Positions 40,552 to 50,555 of a DNA stretch of 59,133 nt are shown one piece after another. The notes beneath the pieces are model-generated. The model was given only the letters and a program-made list of their open reading frames with translations. It did no database searches and was not told the origin of the DNA. Numbering within the stretch: the first letter of the stretch is position 1; the number at the start of each line of letters is the position of its first letter. The position numbers were made by a program, and so were the translations under genes. The stretch is from SVMC01 sp045601345. GTDB lineage: Bacteria; Bacillota; Clostridia; Oscillospirales; Oscillospiraceae. Where the stretch lies: NCBI GenBank assembly GCA_045601345.1, contig JAZRZL010000068.1:1-59133 (forward strand), given 5' to 3'.

Positions 40552-43023
40552 ATGAATAACAGGAAAAACAACGTGATCCCTATTCGTCCGGGAAAGAAAA
40601 AAGCGTATGCAAAGGAAACCTCTAATCGCCCTTATCTTCGCAGGACGTTACTGTGTATGGTTGTGCTGAGCATTCTGTTTTTGACGCTTTTTGGACGACT
40701 TTTTTTGCTGATGGTCATACAACATGATAAATATGAAGCGCAGGCGATTAACAACCAGACCAGCAAATATGCCGTTCGCGCAGACCGAGGAACGATCTAT
40801 GACTGCAATATGAATGTTTTAGCAAACTCTGTAGCGGTTGAAAATGTATTTCTCGATCCCAATGTAATCAGGGAGGCTGGAGAGGATGTGGAATTGATTG
40901 CGTCCGGGTTGTCAGAGCTTTTGAATGTTGAAAAGGATTTTGTTCGTGAGCAGGCATCGGATGCTACGCAGCGCTATAAGATCATTAAGCGACGTATTTC
41001 ACGGGATTTGGCGGATCAGGTTCGTGCCTTTATTGATGAGAACTCTCTTACTGGTGTTGCGCTTGAAATGGACAGTCAGCGGGTTTATCCCTACAGCACA
41101 CTGGCTGCACAGGTCATTGGCTTTACAAATGGAGAAAATAAGGGCGCGGAAGGCCTTGAAGCTGCTTACGATGGAATTTTGCAGGGTACCGCAGGTCAGG
41201 TGGTCAAAACCCGTGGCAATCTGGGCACAGAAATGCTCTATAATTATGAAAAATACTATGAAGCCACCAATGGAAACGACCTTGTATTGAGTATTGATAA
41301 TACCGTTCAGTTCTATCTGGAGAAAAATCTTAAAGCTGCGATTGAAAAATATGATGTCCAGAACGGTGCTTTTGGTATTGTTATGGATGTCAATAACGGT
41401 GCCATTAAAGGAATGTCCACCATGGGCAGCTATGATCCCAACAATTATCTGGAAATTGGAGACCCGGCCACAATGGAGGAGCTGGAGGAACTCTATGCCC
41501 GTGTACAGGACGCAAAGACGAAATCGCAGCTTTCTGCTGCCGCTATTTCCGACAATACCGATAAGGACAAGGAAGCAGAAAATTCTGACGGTGATGATTC
41601 GGATGAAGAAGCCGAACCAACAACTGCCGAGGGCTATGCAAAACTCTATGAAAAGCTTCTGGAGCAGTATAATCAGGATATTGCTGCCGCCCGTCTCAAG
41701 CAGTGGCGCAATCGGACGGTATCCGATGGTTATGAGCCGGGTTCTACCTTTAAGACCATCACGCTGGCGGCGGCGTTGGAGGAGGGCGCGGTTAGCTTAG
41801 AGGATACCTGGTACTGCGGCGGTTCTGCCAAAATTGAAAAGCGTGATGACATTCTTCACTGCTGGAAAAGCGCTGGCCATGGGGCGCAGACAACGGCGCA
41901 AGCGCTGCAAAATTCCTGTAACCTTGCTTTTGCCAATATTGGCATTGCGCTGGGCGGCGAAAAGCTTTATGAATATGTAAAAGCCTTTGGACTGATGGAG
42001 CAGACCGGCGTTGATCTTCCAGGTGAAGCAACCGGCTATTTCTTCTCCGAGCAGGCCTTAGCCAATCCGGAGTCCTATGCATCCCTGACCTCCGCTGCCT
42101 TTGGCCAGACCTTTAAGGTTACCCCTATTCAGCTGGTTCGCGCCATTTCCGCAGTAGTCAATGGTGGATATGTATTGGAGCCTTATATTGTCAGTGAGGT
42201 TCTGGATGCTGATGGAAATGTTGTGAAGAGCAATCAGCGCAAGGTTTTGCGACAGGTTATCAGTGAGCAAACCTCCAAAACCATGCGCACACTCATGGAG
42301 AGTGTTGTGACCGAGGGTACCGCCAGCAATGCGCAGGTAGTGGGCTATTCCATCGGCGGTAAAACCGGCACCTCCGAGAAAATTGACGTTCTGGATGAAA
42401 ATGGAAGACGTGTTGATGATAAAATCGTCTCCTTTGTCGGTGTGGCACCGATTGACGATCCGCAGTATATTGTTTTGATTGCATTGGATACGCCTTCGAC
42501 TTCTACGGGCTATTATATTTCCGGCGGCGTGATGGCAGCGCCTGTTGTACGCGATGTCTTCACAGATATCCTGCCATATCTGGGTGTGACACCCCATTAT
42601 GAGGAAGAGGATCTGCATCTTGTGAATATGACCATGCCAAATGTGGTGGCACTGAGCCGCGATGAGGCAGAGAAAACACTCAAGGAGACCTATCTTCAGG
42701 TGAAATTTGTGGGTGAAGGGGAGACGGTAACTGACCAAATTCCTGCTTCCGGCGGTGCGGTTCCGGGAAATTCCACCGTTTTGGTATATCTTGGCGAGGA
42801 AAAACCGACGGATCTTGTTACAGTTCCCGAACTGATCGGCTTGACACAATACCAAGCAAATATTAAAATTAGTAACATCGGTGGCCTATATTTGCAGTGC
42901 TGTGGAACGACAAGCCAATCTGAATCCGTAGCGATCAGCGCACAGAGTATTGCATCGGGTACGGAGGTTGAGCGGGGCACTACCATTACGGTGGAGCTAA
43001 CCGACTCTTCTGCAAGAGATTAA
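40552..43023 (+). CDS. ftsI: Class B penicillin-binding protein with two PASTA domains (FtsI/SpoVD type)
   Basis: 823 residues from ATG 40552. A membrane anchor (about 25-47), a PBP dimerisation domain (RADRGTIYDCNMNVLA near 80), and a transpeptidase domain with GSTFKT (Ser398), SCN and GKTGTSEK. Two C-terminal PASTA domains (about 692-755 and 758-823) bind uncrosslinked wall. A strongly acidic insert (about 322-361) interrupts the start of the transpeptidase region. It crosslinks septal peptidoglycan with FtsW. In sporulators the paralogue SpoVD looks similar, so vegetative versus spore role cannot be told apart here. Confidence 0.92.
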   Translation: MNNRKNNVIPIRPGKKKAYAKETSNRPYLRRTLLCMVVLSILFLTLFGRLFLLMVIQHDKYEAQAINNQTSKYAVRADRGTIYDCNMNVLANSVAVENVFLDPNVIREAGEDVELIASGLSELLNVEKDFVREQASDATQRYKIIKRRISRDLADQVRAFIDENSLTGVALEMDSQRVYPYSTLAAQVIGFTNGENKGAEGLEAAYDGILQGTAGQVVKTRGNLGTEMLYNYEKYYEATNGNDLVLSIDNTVQFYLEKNLKAAIEKYDVQNGAFGIVMDVNNGAIKGMSTMGSYDPNNYLEIGDPATMEELEELYARVQDAKTKSQLSAAAISDNTDKDKEAENSDGDDSDEEAEPTTAEGYAKLYEKLLEQYNQDIAAARLKQWRNRTVSDGYEPGSTFKTITLAAALEEGAVSLEDTWYCGGSAKIEKRDDILHCWKSAGHGAQTTAQALQNSCNLAFANIGIALGGEKLYEYVKAFGLMEQTGVDLPGEATGYFFSEQALANPESYASLTSAAFGQTFKVTPIQLVRAISAVVNGGYVLEPYIVSEVLDADGNVVKSNQRKVLRQVISEQTSKTMRTLMESVVTEGTASNAQVVGYSIGGKTGTSEKIDVLDENGRRVDDKIVSFVGVAPIDDPQYIVLIALDTPSTSTGYYISGGVMAAPVVRDVFTDILPYLGVTPHYEEEDLHLVNMTMPNVVALSRDEAEKTLKETYLQVKFVGEGETVTDQIPASGGAVPGNSTVLVYLGEEKPTDLVTVPELIGLTQYQANIKISNIGGLYLQCCGTTSQSESVAISAQSIASGTEVERGTTITVELTDSSARD

Positions 43024-43043
43024 ATGAACAGGAGGTGTTCCCT

Positions 43044-44501
43044 ATGAAATTATCTGAGCTTCTTTTCGGTATGGACGTAAAGGAAATCCATGCGGATTTG
43101 ACATCAGAAATTACAGGTGTTTGCTATGATTCCCGTCAGTGTGAACCGGGGCAGTTATTTGTAGCAATTTCTGGCTTTGCGCAGGATGGCCATCGGTTTA
43201 TTTCCGCAGCGCTGCAAAAAGGTGCGGCAGTCATTGTATGTGAGCGTATACCGAAGGAAACCTGCGATTATGTGCTGGTTGACTCTGCACGTCTGGCGCT
43301 TGCACAATTGGGGGCGAATTGGTTTGACCATCCCGCTGATAAGATGAAGATTATCGCCGTGACCGGCACCAATGGCAAAACGACCTCCACCTATCTTCTG
43401 AAAAATGTTTTGGAAAGTACACTTGGCGTTAAGGTCGGCCTGATTGGCACCATTCAAAATATGATCGGCGAGGAAGTATTGCACACCGAGCGCACCACGC
43501 CGGAAAGCTTTGAGCTGCACCGTTTGTTTGCGCAGATGTATGAGGCAGGATGCAGCTATGTGGTGATGGAGGTCTCCTCTCATGCGCTGGTTTTGGAGCG
43601 TGTGGGCGCGATTCATTTTGAGGTTGGTGCCTTTACCAACCTGACCGAGGATCATCTGGATTTCCACAAGACCATGGAGGCTTATGCCGAGGCCAAGGCC
43701 ATGTTGTTCCGCCGCTGCACCTATGGCGCGGTGAATACCGATGATGTTTGGGCAGAGCAGATGATGAGAGATAGTACCTGCACCATGCTGACCTACGGTA
43801 TCCGCTCGGATGCACAACTGAAGGCGGAGAATATATCGCTCTACAGTAATCGCGTGGAGCTTGATGCCTGTTTCGAAGCACAGCGCTGTCATGTCAACCT
43901 TGCTATACCCGGCGGCTTTACTGCGTATAACTGTCTGACGGTTATTGCCAGTGCTCTGCAATTGGGACTTCCACTGGATGAAATCTGCGAAGCCTTGGGG
44001 AAAGCAAAGGGCGTGAAGGGCAGGGTAGAGGTTATTCCTACCCCCGGTACGGAATATACTGTTCTGGCGGACTATGCGCATACCCCCGATGCACTGGAGA
44101 ATGTACTTACCACGGTCAAGGGCTTCTGTAAGGGGCGTGTGATTGCCCTGTTCGGCTGTGGCGGTGACCGTGACCCGATCAAACGCCCTATTATGGGTAA
44201 AATCGGTGTGGATCATGCGGACTATGTTATCATTACCTCTGATAATCCCCGCACAGAGGATCCCAATGCTATTATCGCAGATATCCTCAAGGGTATTGAA
44301 GGTAGCAAAACACCATATATTGCCATTGAAAACCGTCCTGAGGCCATTTTTTGGGCGATGTCCCATGCACAGAAGGATGACATTATTGTTTTGGCTGGCA
44401 AGGGACATGAAGATTATCAGGAAATCAACCATGTAAAGCATCATCTGGATGAACGGGAAGTCGTTGCCGAATGTTTGGCACGGCTGACGCAGGAGGGCTA
44501 A
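43044..44501 (+). CDS. murE: UDP-MurNAc-L-Ala-D-Glu: meso-diaminopimelate ligase
   Basis: 485 residues from ATG 43044 with AGGAGGTG upstream. Central Mur ligase motifs: GTNGKTTSTYLL (ATP binding, near 110), the TTPE uridine-binding segment, HALVLERV, and C-terminal TSDNPRTEDP with DNPR at about 400-403, the meso-diaminopimelate recognition motif (Lys enzymes differ there). The enzyme adds the third residue of the stem peptide in the cytoplasm. It predicts a DAP-type wall. The gap to murF is 3 nt. Confidence 0.95.
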   Translation: MKLSELLFGMDVKEIHADLTSEITGVCYDSRQCEPGQLFVAISGFAQDGHRFISAALQKGAAVIVCERIPKETCDYVLVDSARLALAQLGANWFDHPADKMKIIAVTGTNGKTTSTYLLKNVLESTLGVKVGLIGTIQNMIGEEVLHTERTTPESFELHRLFAQMYEAGCSYVVMEVSSHALVLERVGAIHFEVGAFTNLTEDHLDFHKTMEAYAEAKAMLFRRCTYGAVNTDDVWAEQMMRDSTCTMLTYGIRSDAQLKAENISLYSNRVELDACFEAQRCHVNLAIPGGFTAYNCLTVIASALQLGLPLDEICEALGKAKGVKGRVEVIPTPGTEYTVLADYAHTPDALENVLTTVKGFCKGRVIALFGCGGDRDPIKRPIMGKIGVDHADYVIITSDNPRTEDPNAIIADILKGIEGSKTPYIAIENRPEAIFWAMSHAQKDDIIVLAGKGHEDYQEINHVKHHLDEREVVAECLARLTQEG

Positions 44502-44504
44502 CTT

Positions 44505-45872
44505 ATGCTCACACTCAAGCAGGTCGCACAGTGGTGCGACGGATCTGTTTTCCCGGAGTTTGCGAATTTGGAGGTTACAGGAATCAGTATTGATTCCCGC
44601 TCCATTCAACCCGGAGAACTGTTTATTGCCATTCAGGGTGACAGCTTTGACGGTCATATTTTTGTGCGTCAGGCGCTGGAAAAGGGCGCTGGTGCAGTCA
44701 TGACCCACAAGCAGATGAGCCCTGATATTCCCGCTGTCTTTGTAGACAATACGCTGGAGGCGCTGGGTGCTCTGGCCAGAGGCTATCGTATTAGCCATTC
44801 GTGTGAGGTCATCGGCATTACAGGCAGTGTGGGCAAGACAACTACCAAGGAAATGATTGCCGATATTCTGGAAACGACCTATAAAACCTGCCGCACCCAG
44901 GGCAATCACAATAATAATGTTGGTTTGCCTTTGAGTATTCTGGGTATGCGCAATGACTGCGAAATGATGGTTTTGGAGATGGGCATGAACCATTTCAGGG
45001 AGATGTCCTATCTATCCTCTATTGCCAGACCCAATTTGGCGCTGATCAATAACATCGGAACCATGCACATTGAGCACCTTGGCTCCCGCGAGGGGATTCT
45101 GACTGCGAAAATGGAGATACTTGAAGGGCTAAGGTCGGACGGTAAGATTGTGTTTAACGGCGATGAACCGCTGCTGTGGAATCAGAGAGAGCAGCTTTCT
45201 CGAAAGCCGGTGTACTTCGGTATCGAAAATACCGCTTGTGATGTCTGTGCCTCCAATATCAAGCAGGCAGATGGTGGTGTCTATTTTCGCGTTACCGGTC
45301 TTGGGCAGGAGTTTGATGTGTTTGTTCCTGTTGAGGGGATGCACATTGTCTATGATGCTCTGGCCGCTGTTACGGTTGGCCTTGAAGAGAATGTGCGTCC
45401 GGAACGCATACAGGAGGCGCTGGCGCAGTTCCAGAATACCGGCTCCCGGCAGAGCATTTATGAGAAAAACGGATTTACCATCATTGAGGACTGCTATAAT
45501 GCAGGTCCGGAATCCATGAAGGCAGGTCTTACTGTACTAGCAGATCGTACATCCTCTGGTCGGAAGATTGCTGTGCTGGGCGATATGCTGGAGCTTGGTA
45601 CTCTGTCTGTTGCCGAACACTATAAGCTGGGACGGCTTGCTGCAGAAAAAGCCGACTTGGTCTTTGCTTATGGTCCGCATTCAGACCGCGTCATCATTGG
45701 CGCGATTACCGGCGGTGTCAGCAGTAAAAATGCACTTCGCTTTGATACTCACGAGGCACTGGCCGCAACCCTTCGCCGTATGGCAAAGCCTGGGGATGTC
45801 CTTTTGTTTAAGGGAAGCCGCGGAATGAAAATGGAAAAAGCTCTGGAACTGTTTTTCCAGGAAAGCGAATAA
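44505..45872 (+). CDS. murF: UDP-MurNAc-tripeptide D-alanyl-D-alanine ligase
   Basis: 455 residues. GITGSVGKTTTKEM (ATP-binding loop, near 107), the TQGNHNNNVGLPLSI segment specific to MurF, and ALVIDDCYNA-type motif as IIEDCYNAGPESM near 330 identify it. MurF adds D-Ala-D-Ala, completing the pentapeptide precursor. It starts 3 nt after murE. A 24-nt gap with GGAGGA precedes mraY. Confidence 0.94.
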   Translation: MLTLKQVAQWCDGSVFPEFANLEVTGISIDSRSIQPGELFIAIQGDSFDGHIFVRQALEKGAGAVMTHKQMSPDIPAVFVDNTLEALGALARGYRISHSCEVIGITGSVGKTTTKEMIADILETTYKTCRTQGNHNNNVGLPLSILGMRNDCEMMVLEMGMNHFREMSYLSSIARPNLALINNIGTMHIEHLGSREGILTAKMEILEGLRSDGKIVFNGDEPLLWNQREQLSRKPVYFGIENTACDVCASNIKQADGGVYFRVTGLGQEFDVFVPVEGMHIVYDALAAVTVGLEENVRPERIQEALAQFQNTGSRQSIYEKNGFTIIEDCYNAGPESMKAGLTVLADRTSSGRKIAVLGDMLELGTLSVAEHYKLGRLAAEKADLVFAYGPHSDRVIIGAITGGVSSKNALRFDTHEALAATLRRMAKPGDVLLFKGSRGMKMEKALELFFQESE

Positions 45873-45896
45873 ATAGAGATCGCTGGAGGATACAGA

Positions 45897-46886
45897 ATGA
45901 AAGATATCGCATGGATTCTGCTCGCCGCCGCCTGTGCATTTTTGCTGGCGTTGCTGGTTGGCAAAATAATGATTCCTGTACTTCGCGCACTGAAAGCGGG
46001 ACAATCGATCCGCGAGGTAGGTCCCACTTGGCACAACTCCAAATCCGGTACACCCACCATGGGCGGCATTATCTTTATTGCGGGCTTGCTGATGATTATC
46101 CCCTTCGGCTGGAGGTCGGTGGCAGATGGTGAGTGGACGCAGCTTCTGGTGTTGGCTTTTTCGCTGGTGTTTGGCTTGATTGGGTTCTTGGATGATTTTT
46201 TCAAGGTCAAATATAAGAGAAATCTTGGCCTGACAGCAATTCAGAAGCTCCTTTTACAGCTTACGGCAGCAGCCCTGTACCTGTACATTCTCTATCGCCT
46301 TGGCGAGCTGACCTGTGGACTGTATGTTCCGTTTTTTGATGTGACATGGGAAATTTCCCCCTATATTTATATCCCCTTTGCCATGTTTGTCATTGTGGGC
46401 TGTGTCAATGCAGTAAACCTTACTGATGGCATTGACGGCCTTGCTGCCGGTGTGACGATGCCGGTGATGCTATTTTTCACAGTTGTTTGCATTGCGGCAG
46501 GAAAATTCTCTCTGGGACTGTTCCCTGCCTGCCTTGTAGGCGGCCTGTGCGGTTTCCTTTGCTATAATTTCCATCCGGCAAAGGTCTTTATGGGCGATAC
46601 TGGTTCCCTGTTTCTTGGTGCTGCGGTTTGCGGCATGGCCTTTGCAGTAGATATGCCGCTGGTACTGATTCTTGTCGGCCTGATTTACATTATTGAGACG
46701 GTATCGGTTATCATGCAGGTTGGCTACTTTAAGCTAACCCATGGCAAGCGTATTTTCCGCATGACTCCCATCCACCACCATTTTGAGATGGGAGGTTGGA
46801 GCGAAGAGAAAATTTTTACCGTATTTACACTGATTACCGCAGCCATGTGCATTCTTGCATGGTTCGGCGTGGCAGCACGTTATTAA
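45897..46886 (+). CDS. mraY: Phospho-N-acetylmuramoyl-pentapeptide transferase
   Basis: 329 residues with ten membrane segments. GTPTMGGIIF and FLDDFFKV (first Asp pair), NAVNLTDGIDGLAAG, FMGDTGSLFLG and the C-terminal MTPIHHHFE are the conserved MraY cytoplasmic loops that bind Mg and UDP-MurNAc-pentapeptide. It makes lipid I on undecaprenyl phosphate. In many Firmicutes murD follows; here ftsW follows directly after 28 nt. Confidence 0.96.
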   Translation: MKDIAWILLAAACAFLLALLVGKIMIPVLRALKAGQSIREVGPTWHNSKSGTPTMGGIIFIAGLLMIIPFGWRSVADGEWTQLLVLAFSLVFGLIGFLDDFFKVKYKRNLGLTAIQKLLLQLTAAALYLYILYRLGELTCGLYVPFFDVTWEISPYIYIPFAMFVIVGCVNAVNLTDGIDGLAAGVTMPVMLFFTVVCIAAGKFSLGLFPACLVGGLCGFLCYNFHPAKVFMGDTGSLFLGAAVCGMAFAVDMPLVLILVGLIYIIETVSVIMQVGYFKLTHGKRIFRMTPIHHHFEMGGWSEEKIFTVFTLITAAMCILAWFGVAARY

Positions 46887-46914
46887 GTTTAAACTTTGAA
46901 AGGAGGGAAGACCC

Positions 46915-48105
46915 GTGGCAGATGAAACCTTAGTCAACAAAAAACCTGCGCCTGAAATGGATGAGCGCGGTCTTCCGGATCTCCCGTTTTTGATCTTGAC
47001 GGTTATGCTGGTCATCATTGGACTGATTATGCTCTTTTCCGCCAGTTATCCCCGTGCTTATGCAGATACAGGCAAATCCGCCTATTTCTTTGTTCGTCAG
47101 GGCGGCTTTGCGGCGGCGGGTTTGCTTGCCATGTGGCTGATTAGCCGAATGAACTATCAGATTTGGCGAGCACTCAGCTTCCCAATTTTGGGTGTTTCCA
47201 TCTTCCTTTTGATCCTTGTTCCAATTTTCGGTGTTAAGGTCAACGATGCAAAGCGCTGGCTGAATTTGGGCTTTACGCAGTTCCAGCCCTCTGAGATTGC
47301 GAAGATTGGCGTTGTGCTGACCTTTGCGGCACTGATGTCCTCATGGAAGGATCGAATGAAGGATCCTCGGTATGGTGTATTCCCTTATCTTCCTGTGCTG
47401 GGTGTTGTTGCTTTTCTGCTCTATTTGGAGCCGCACCTTTCTGCAACACTGATTATTGTTCTGACTGGCGGCATCATGATGTATCTCGGTGGCACCGAAA
47501 AAAAGTGGCTGCTGCTTCTGGGTATTCTGGGTTTGGGTCTGATTGGTATTTATTTGCTGACCAAGGGCTATTCCAGCGCCCGTATTGAGGCTTGGCTTCA
47601 CCCGGAGGATTACCCGCGGACGGGCGGCTATCAGGTAATCCAGTCACGCTATGCCATTGGCTCCGGCGGTCTTACCGGTCTGGGTCTTGGCAAAAGCCGA
47701 CAGAAATATCTCTATTTGCCGGAAGAACATAACGACTATATTTTTTCTATTGTTTGTGAGGAGCTTGGCCTGATTGGCGCTGTTTTGATTCTGATTCTGT
47801 TTCTGCTGCTGATTCTTCGCGGCTATTGGCTGTCTATGCACGCCAGAGATCGTTTTGGCGCATTGGTTGTTGCCGGTTTGGTGACACTTTTGGGACTTCA
47901 GGTATTCCTGAATGTGGGCGTTGTATCCAATCTTTTGCCCTCAACTGGTATCTCGCTGCCTTTCTTTTCCTATGGCGGTACAGCACTATTGGTCAATTTG
48001 GCACAGATGGGCATGATTCTCAGCGTATCACGCCAGAACACCAACCATATGGTTATGAAACAAAAAACCAAAAAATCCGTAAAAACAGGAGGCCAGAGGG
48101 CATGA
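46915..48105 (+). CDS. ftsW: SEDS glycosyltransferase FtsW (FtsW/RodA/SpoVE family)
   Basis: 396 residues from GTG 46915 with AAAGGAGGGAAG upstream. Ten membrane segments; AKRWLNLGFTQFQPSEIAKIG, TGGYQVIQSRYAIGSGG, LPEEHNDYIFSIVCEELG and the final LPFFSYGGTALL are conserved SEDS motifs. FtsW polymerises lipid II with the class B PBP at the septum. Context in the dcw cluster favours FtsW over RodA; SpoVE remains possible. Stop overlaps murG by ATGA. Confidence 0.9.
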   Translation: MADETLVNKKPAPEMDERGLPDLPFLILTVMLVIIGLIMLFSASYPRAYADTGKSAYFFVRQGGFAAAGLLAMWLISRMNYQIWRALSFPILGVSIFLLILVPIFGVKVNDAKRWLNLGFTQFQPSEIAKIGVVLTFAALMSSWKDRMKDPRYGVFPYLPVLGVVAFLLYLEPHLSATLIIVLTGGIMMYLGGTEKKWLLLLGILGLGLIGIYLLTKGYSSARIEAWLHPEDYPRTGGYQVIQSRYAIGSGGLTGLGLGKSRQKYLYLPEEHNDYIFSIVCEELGLIGAVLILILFLLLILRGYWLSMHARDRFGALVVAGLVTLLGLQVFLNVGVVSNLLPSTGISLPFFSYGGTALLVNLAQMGMILSVSRQNTNHMVMKQKTKKSVKTGGQRA

Positions 48106-49226
48106 GGGCTGTATTTACCTGTGGTGGTACTGGCGGGCATATCAATCCGGCGCTGGCTGTTGCCAAAATGCTGCGGCAACGGCAGCCGGATAGTGAAATT
48201 CTTTTTATTGGTGCTGCGGACGGCATGGAGCAAACGCTGGTTCCGAAAGCGGGCTTTCAACTGGAAACCATTCGTATATCGAGTTTTCAACGCAGCCTGA
48301 GTCCGAAAAGCGTTGTTCATAATGTGAGGACAGCAATTGATATTCCCAGAGCACTTCGTAAGGTGGATCGTATATTAAAGAAATTTCAGCCGGATGTCAT
48401 TTTAGGCACTGGAGGCTATGCCAGTTTTCCTGCCCTGAAGCAGGGAGCAAAGCTAGGGATTCCTACGGCGGTGCATGAGGCGAATGCGGTACCGGGTTTA
48501 GCCACCCGGTTGGTGATGCATGATGTGGATCGAATTCTGGTCTGCTTCGATGATTGTCGGGAGCATTATAAGGAACGTGATAAGGTCTTTACCGTCGGAA
48601 TGCCGGTTGATGAGGCCTTTATCTACACGAAACGTGAAGATGCACGGCGGAAACTGGGATTATCTTCGGAGGAAAAGCTCGTTGTCTCCTGCTGGGGCAG
48701 TCTTGGCGCAAGAGAAATGAACAAAAAGATTGCTCGTTTTATTCAACTAGAAAGTAAAGATACCCCATACCGCCACATCCATGCCACTGGCTCCTATGGC
48801 TGGCGGTGGATGCCCCAGCTGATGGAGGAGCTTGGTGTCGATCTGAAGGCAACACCTTCTATTGATATGCGGGAATATATCTATAATATGCCGACCCTGA
48901 TGGCGGCAGCGGATCTGATGATTTGCCGTGCCGGTGCTTCTACCCTCAATGAGGTGGCGGCCAGCGGTGTTCCGGCAATTATTGTCCCATCTCCCAATGT
49001 GACCGACAATCATCAGGAAAAAAATGCCAGAATACTTGAACGCCGGGGAGCGGCTATGGTGCTTATAGAGGCACAGTGCGATGGCGATATCCTGTTCGAG
49101 AAGACTGGCGAACTTCTGAATGATTCCCAGCGCCTTCAGGAAATGCGCCGTGCGCTTCAATCTATGGCTGTTTTGGATTCCACAGAGCGAATCTATCGTG
49201 TCCTGCAAGAATTAAGCGCACATTGA
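48102..49226 (+). CDS. murG: Undecaprenyldiphospho-muramoylpentapeptide GlcNAc transferase
   Basis: 374 residues from ATG 48102, overlapping the ftsW stop by 4 nt. FTCGGTGGHINPALAV (lipid I binding Gly-loop), TGGYASFPAL, HEANAVPGLATR and the C-terminal ADLMICRAGASTLNEVA with IVPSPNVTDNHQEKNA are MurG motifs of a GT-B glycosyltransferase. It converts lipid I to lipid II at the inner membrane face. A slightly longer than usual protein. A 56-nt gap precedes murA. Confidence 0.95.
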   Translation: MRAVFTCGGTGGHINPALAVAKMLRQRQPDSEILFIGAADGMEQTLVPKAGFQLETIRISSFQRSLSPKSVVHNVRTAIDIPRALRKVDRILKKFQPDVILGTGGYASFPALKQGAKLGIPTAVHEANAVPGLATRLVMHDVDRILVCFDDCREHYKERDKVFTVGMPVDEAFIYTKREDARRKLGLSSEEKLVVSCWGSLGAREMNKKIARFIQLESKDTPYRHIHATGSYGWRWMPQLMEELGVDLKATPSIDMREYIYNMPTLMAAADLMICRAGASTLNEVAASGVPAIIVPSPNVTDNHQEKNARILERRGAAMVLIEAQCDGDILFEKTGELLNDSQRLQEMRRALQSMAVLDSTERIYRVLQELSAH

Positions 49227-49282
49227 CATTGCCAGAAGCATAGGATGGGGAAATTGGGTTCCCCTGAGATGCGGAGGGATGT

Positions 49283-50533
49283 TTGTTGGGAATTCTGACC
49301 ATCCATGGCGGAAGACCGCTGAGCGGAGAGGTGCAGATCAGCGGCGCAAAAAATGCAGTGCTTCCTCTTCTCGCGGCAACTGTAGTGCGGGGCGGTTGCT
49401 ACCGTCTGGAACATTGCCCCCGGCTAACGGATGTAGACGCAACAATGGATATTTTGCGTCATATCGGATGTCACTGCACATTGGATGCCGATGCAATTGA
49501 GGTGGACAGCAGGAGCCTTTCCTGCGCTAGTATCCCACAGGTGCTGATGTGCCGTCTGCGTTCATCGGTAATTTTTCTTGGAGCATTGCTATCTCGGTGT
49601 GCTCATGCAACACTTGCCCTTCCTGGTGGCTGCCCTATAGGTGACAGACCAATTAACCTGCATTTGGATGCCCTTCGTCAGCTTGGTGCGCAGATCATCT
49701 ACGATGGTGAGCAGGTGACTTGCAGAGCAGAGCATTTCCATGGCGGGACAGTGGTGCTGCCCTATCCCAGCGTTGGGGCAACGGAAAATCTTTTGCTTGC
49801 AGCCATGAGCTGCCCGGATGGTGTGACCATTGAAAATGCAGCAAAGGAGCCAGAGGTAGATGCACTTGCAGATTTTCTTTCTCAGCTGGGTGCAGAGGTT
49901 ATCGGGCAGGGGAGTGGCGTTCTGACGCTGCTGCCTCCCAAAACCGGGAGAGATACGGATTTTCAGGTTTTACCTGACCGCATGGAAGCGGCAACCTATT
50001 TGTGTGCGCTTGCCGCTTGCGGTGGAGAGATTTCTCTGATGAATATTGAACCGCAGCTTTTGCTTCCTGTGCTGGATATTCTGACGGAAGCCGGTGTAAA
50101 TTTACAATTGGCAGAACATCGAATTCTTGCTCGTGCACAGGGATTGCATGGCATTGGTTATGTAGAAACTGCTCCATATCCCGGCTATCCTACGGATGCA
50201 CAGGCACCCCTTATGGCTGCCCTCATGTGCGCCGAAGGGGAGAGTATCATCAAAGAAACCGTATTTGAGCAGCGTTTTCGTCATGTGGAAGCTTTGCGCA
50301 GCTTGGGTGCGGATATTACCGTGCAGGATTCAACGGCGTACATTCAAGGCGTTACAAATCTTCGAGGAAACAATATGGCAGCTACCGATTTACGCGGTGG
50401 TGCAGCTATGGTCATCGGCGCACTCAGCGCTTCCGGGGTTAGCCATATATCGCAAATACAGCATATTTTCAGAGGCTATGAATGCCTTTGTGAAAAATTC
50501 TCTACCTTGGGCGCACAAATCACCCGGGATTGA
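49283..50533 (+). CDS. murA: UDP-N-acetylglucosamine 1-carboxyvinyltransferase
   Basis: 416 residues from TTG 49283, with GGAGGG five nt before; an ATG at 49279 is in another frame. ISGAKNAVLPLLAA (catalytic Lys/Asn), LPGGCPIGDRPIN with Cys117, equivalent to the fosfomycin-binding Cys115 of E. coli, and PGYPTDAQAPLMA near 290 are conserved. It adds enolpyruvate to UDP-GlcNAc, the first committed step of wall synthesis. The Cys means no intrinsic fosfomycin resistance is expected from this enzyme. Confidence 0.94.
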   Translation: MLGILTIHGGRPLSGEVQISGAKNAVLPLLAATVVRGGCYRLEHCPRLTDVDATMDILRHIGCHCTLDADAIEVDSRSLSCASIPQVLMCRLRSSVIFLGALLSRCAHATLALPGGCPIGDRPINLHLDALRQLGAQIIYDGEQVTCRAEHFHGGTVVLPYPSVGATENLLLAAMSCPDGVTIENAAKEPEVDALADFLSQLGAEVIGQGSGVLTLLPPKTGRDTDFQVLPDRMEAATYLCALAACGGEISLMNIEPQLLLPVLDILTEAGVNLQLAEHRILARAQGLHGIGYVETAPYPGYPTDAQAPLMAALMCAEGESIIKETVFEQRFRHVEALRSLGADITVQDSTAYIQGVTNLRGNNMAATDLRGGAAMVIGALSASGVSHISQIQHIFRGYECLCEKFSTLGAQITRD

Positions 50534-50555
50534 GAGCCATTGGAGGACATATTAT

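Noticed and set aside
43155..44993. A 612-codon minus-strand open frame opposite murE and the start of murF
   Set aside because: Shadow of two clear Mur ligase genes; no ribosome binding site and no recognisable domain.
49279..49500. ATG-started frame at 49279 as alternative to murA
   Set aside because: It is in another frame and ends quickly; the TTG frame encodes full-length MurA with all motifs.
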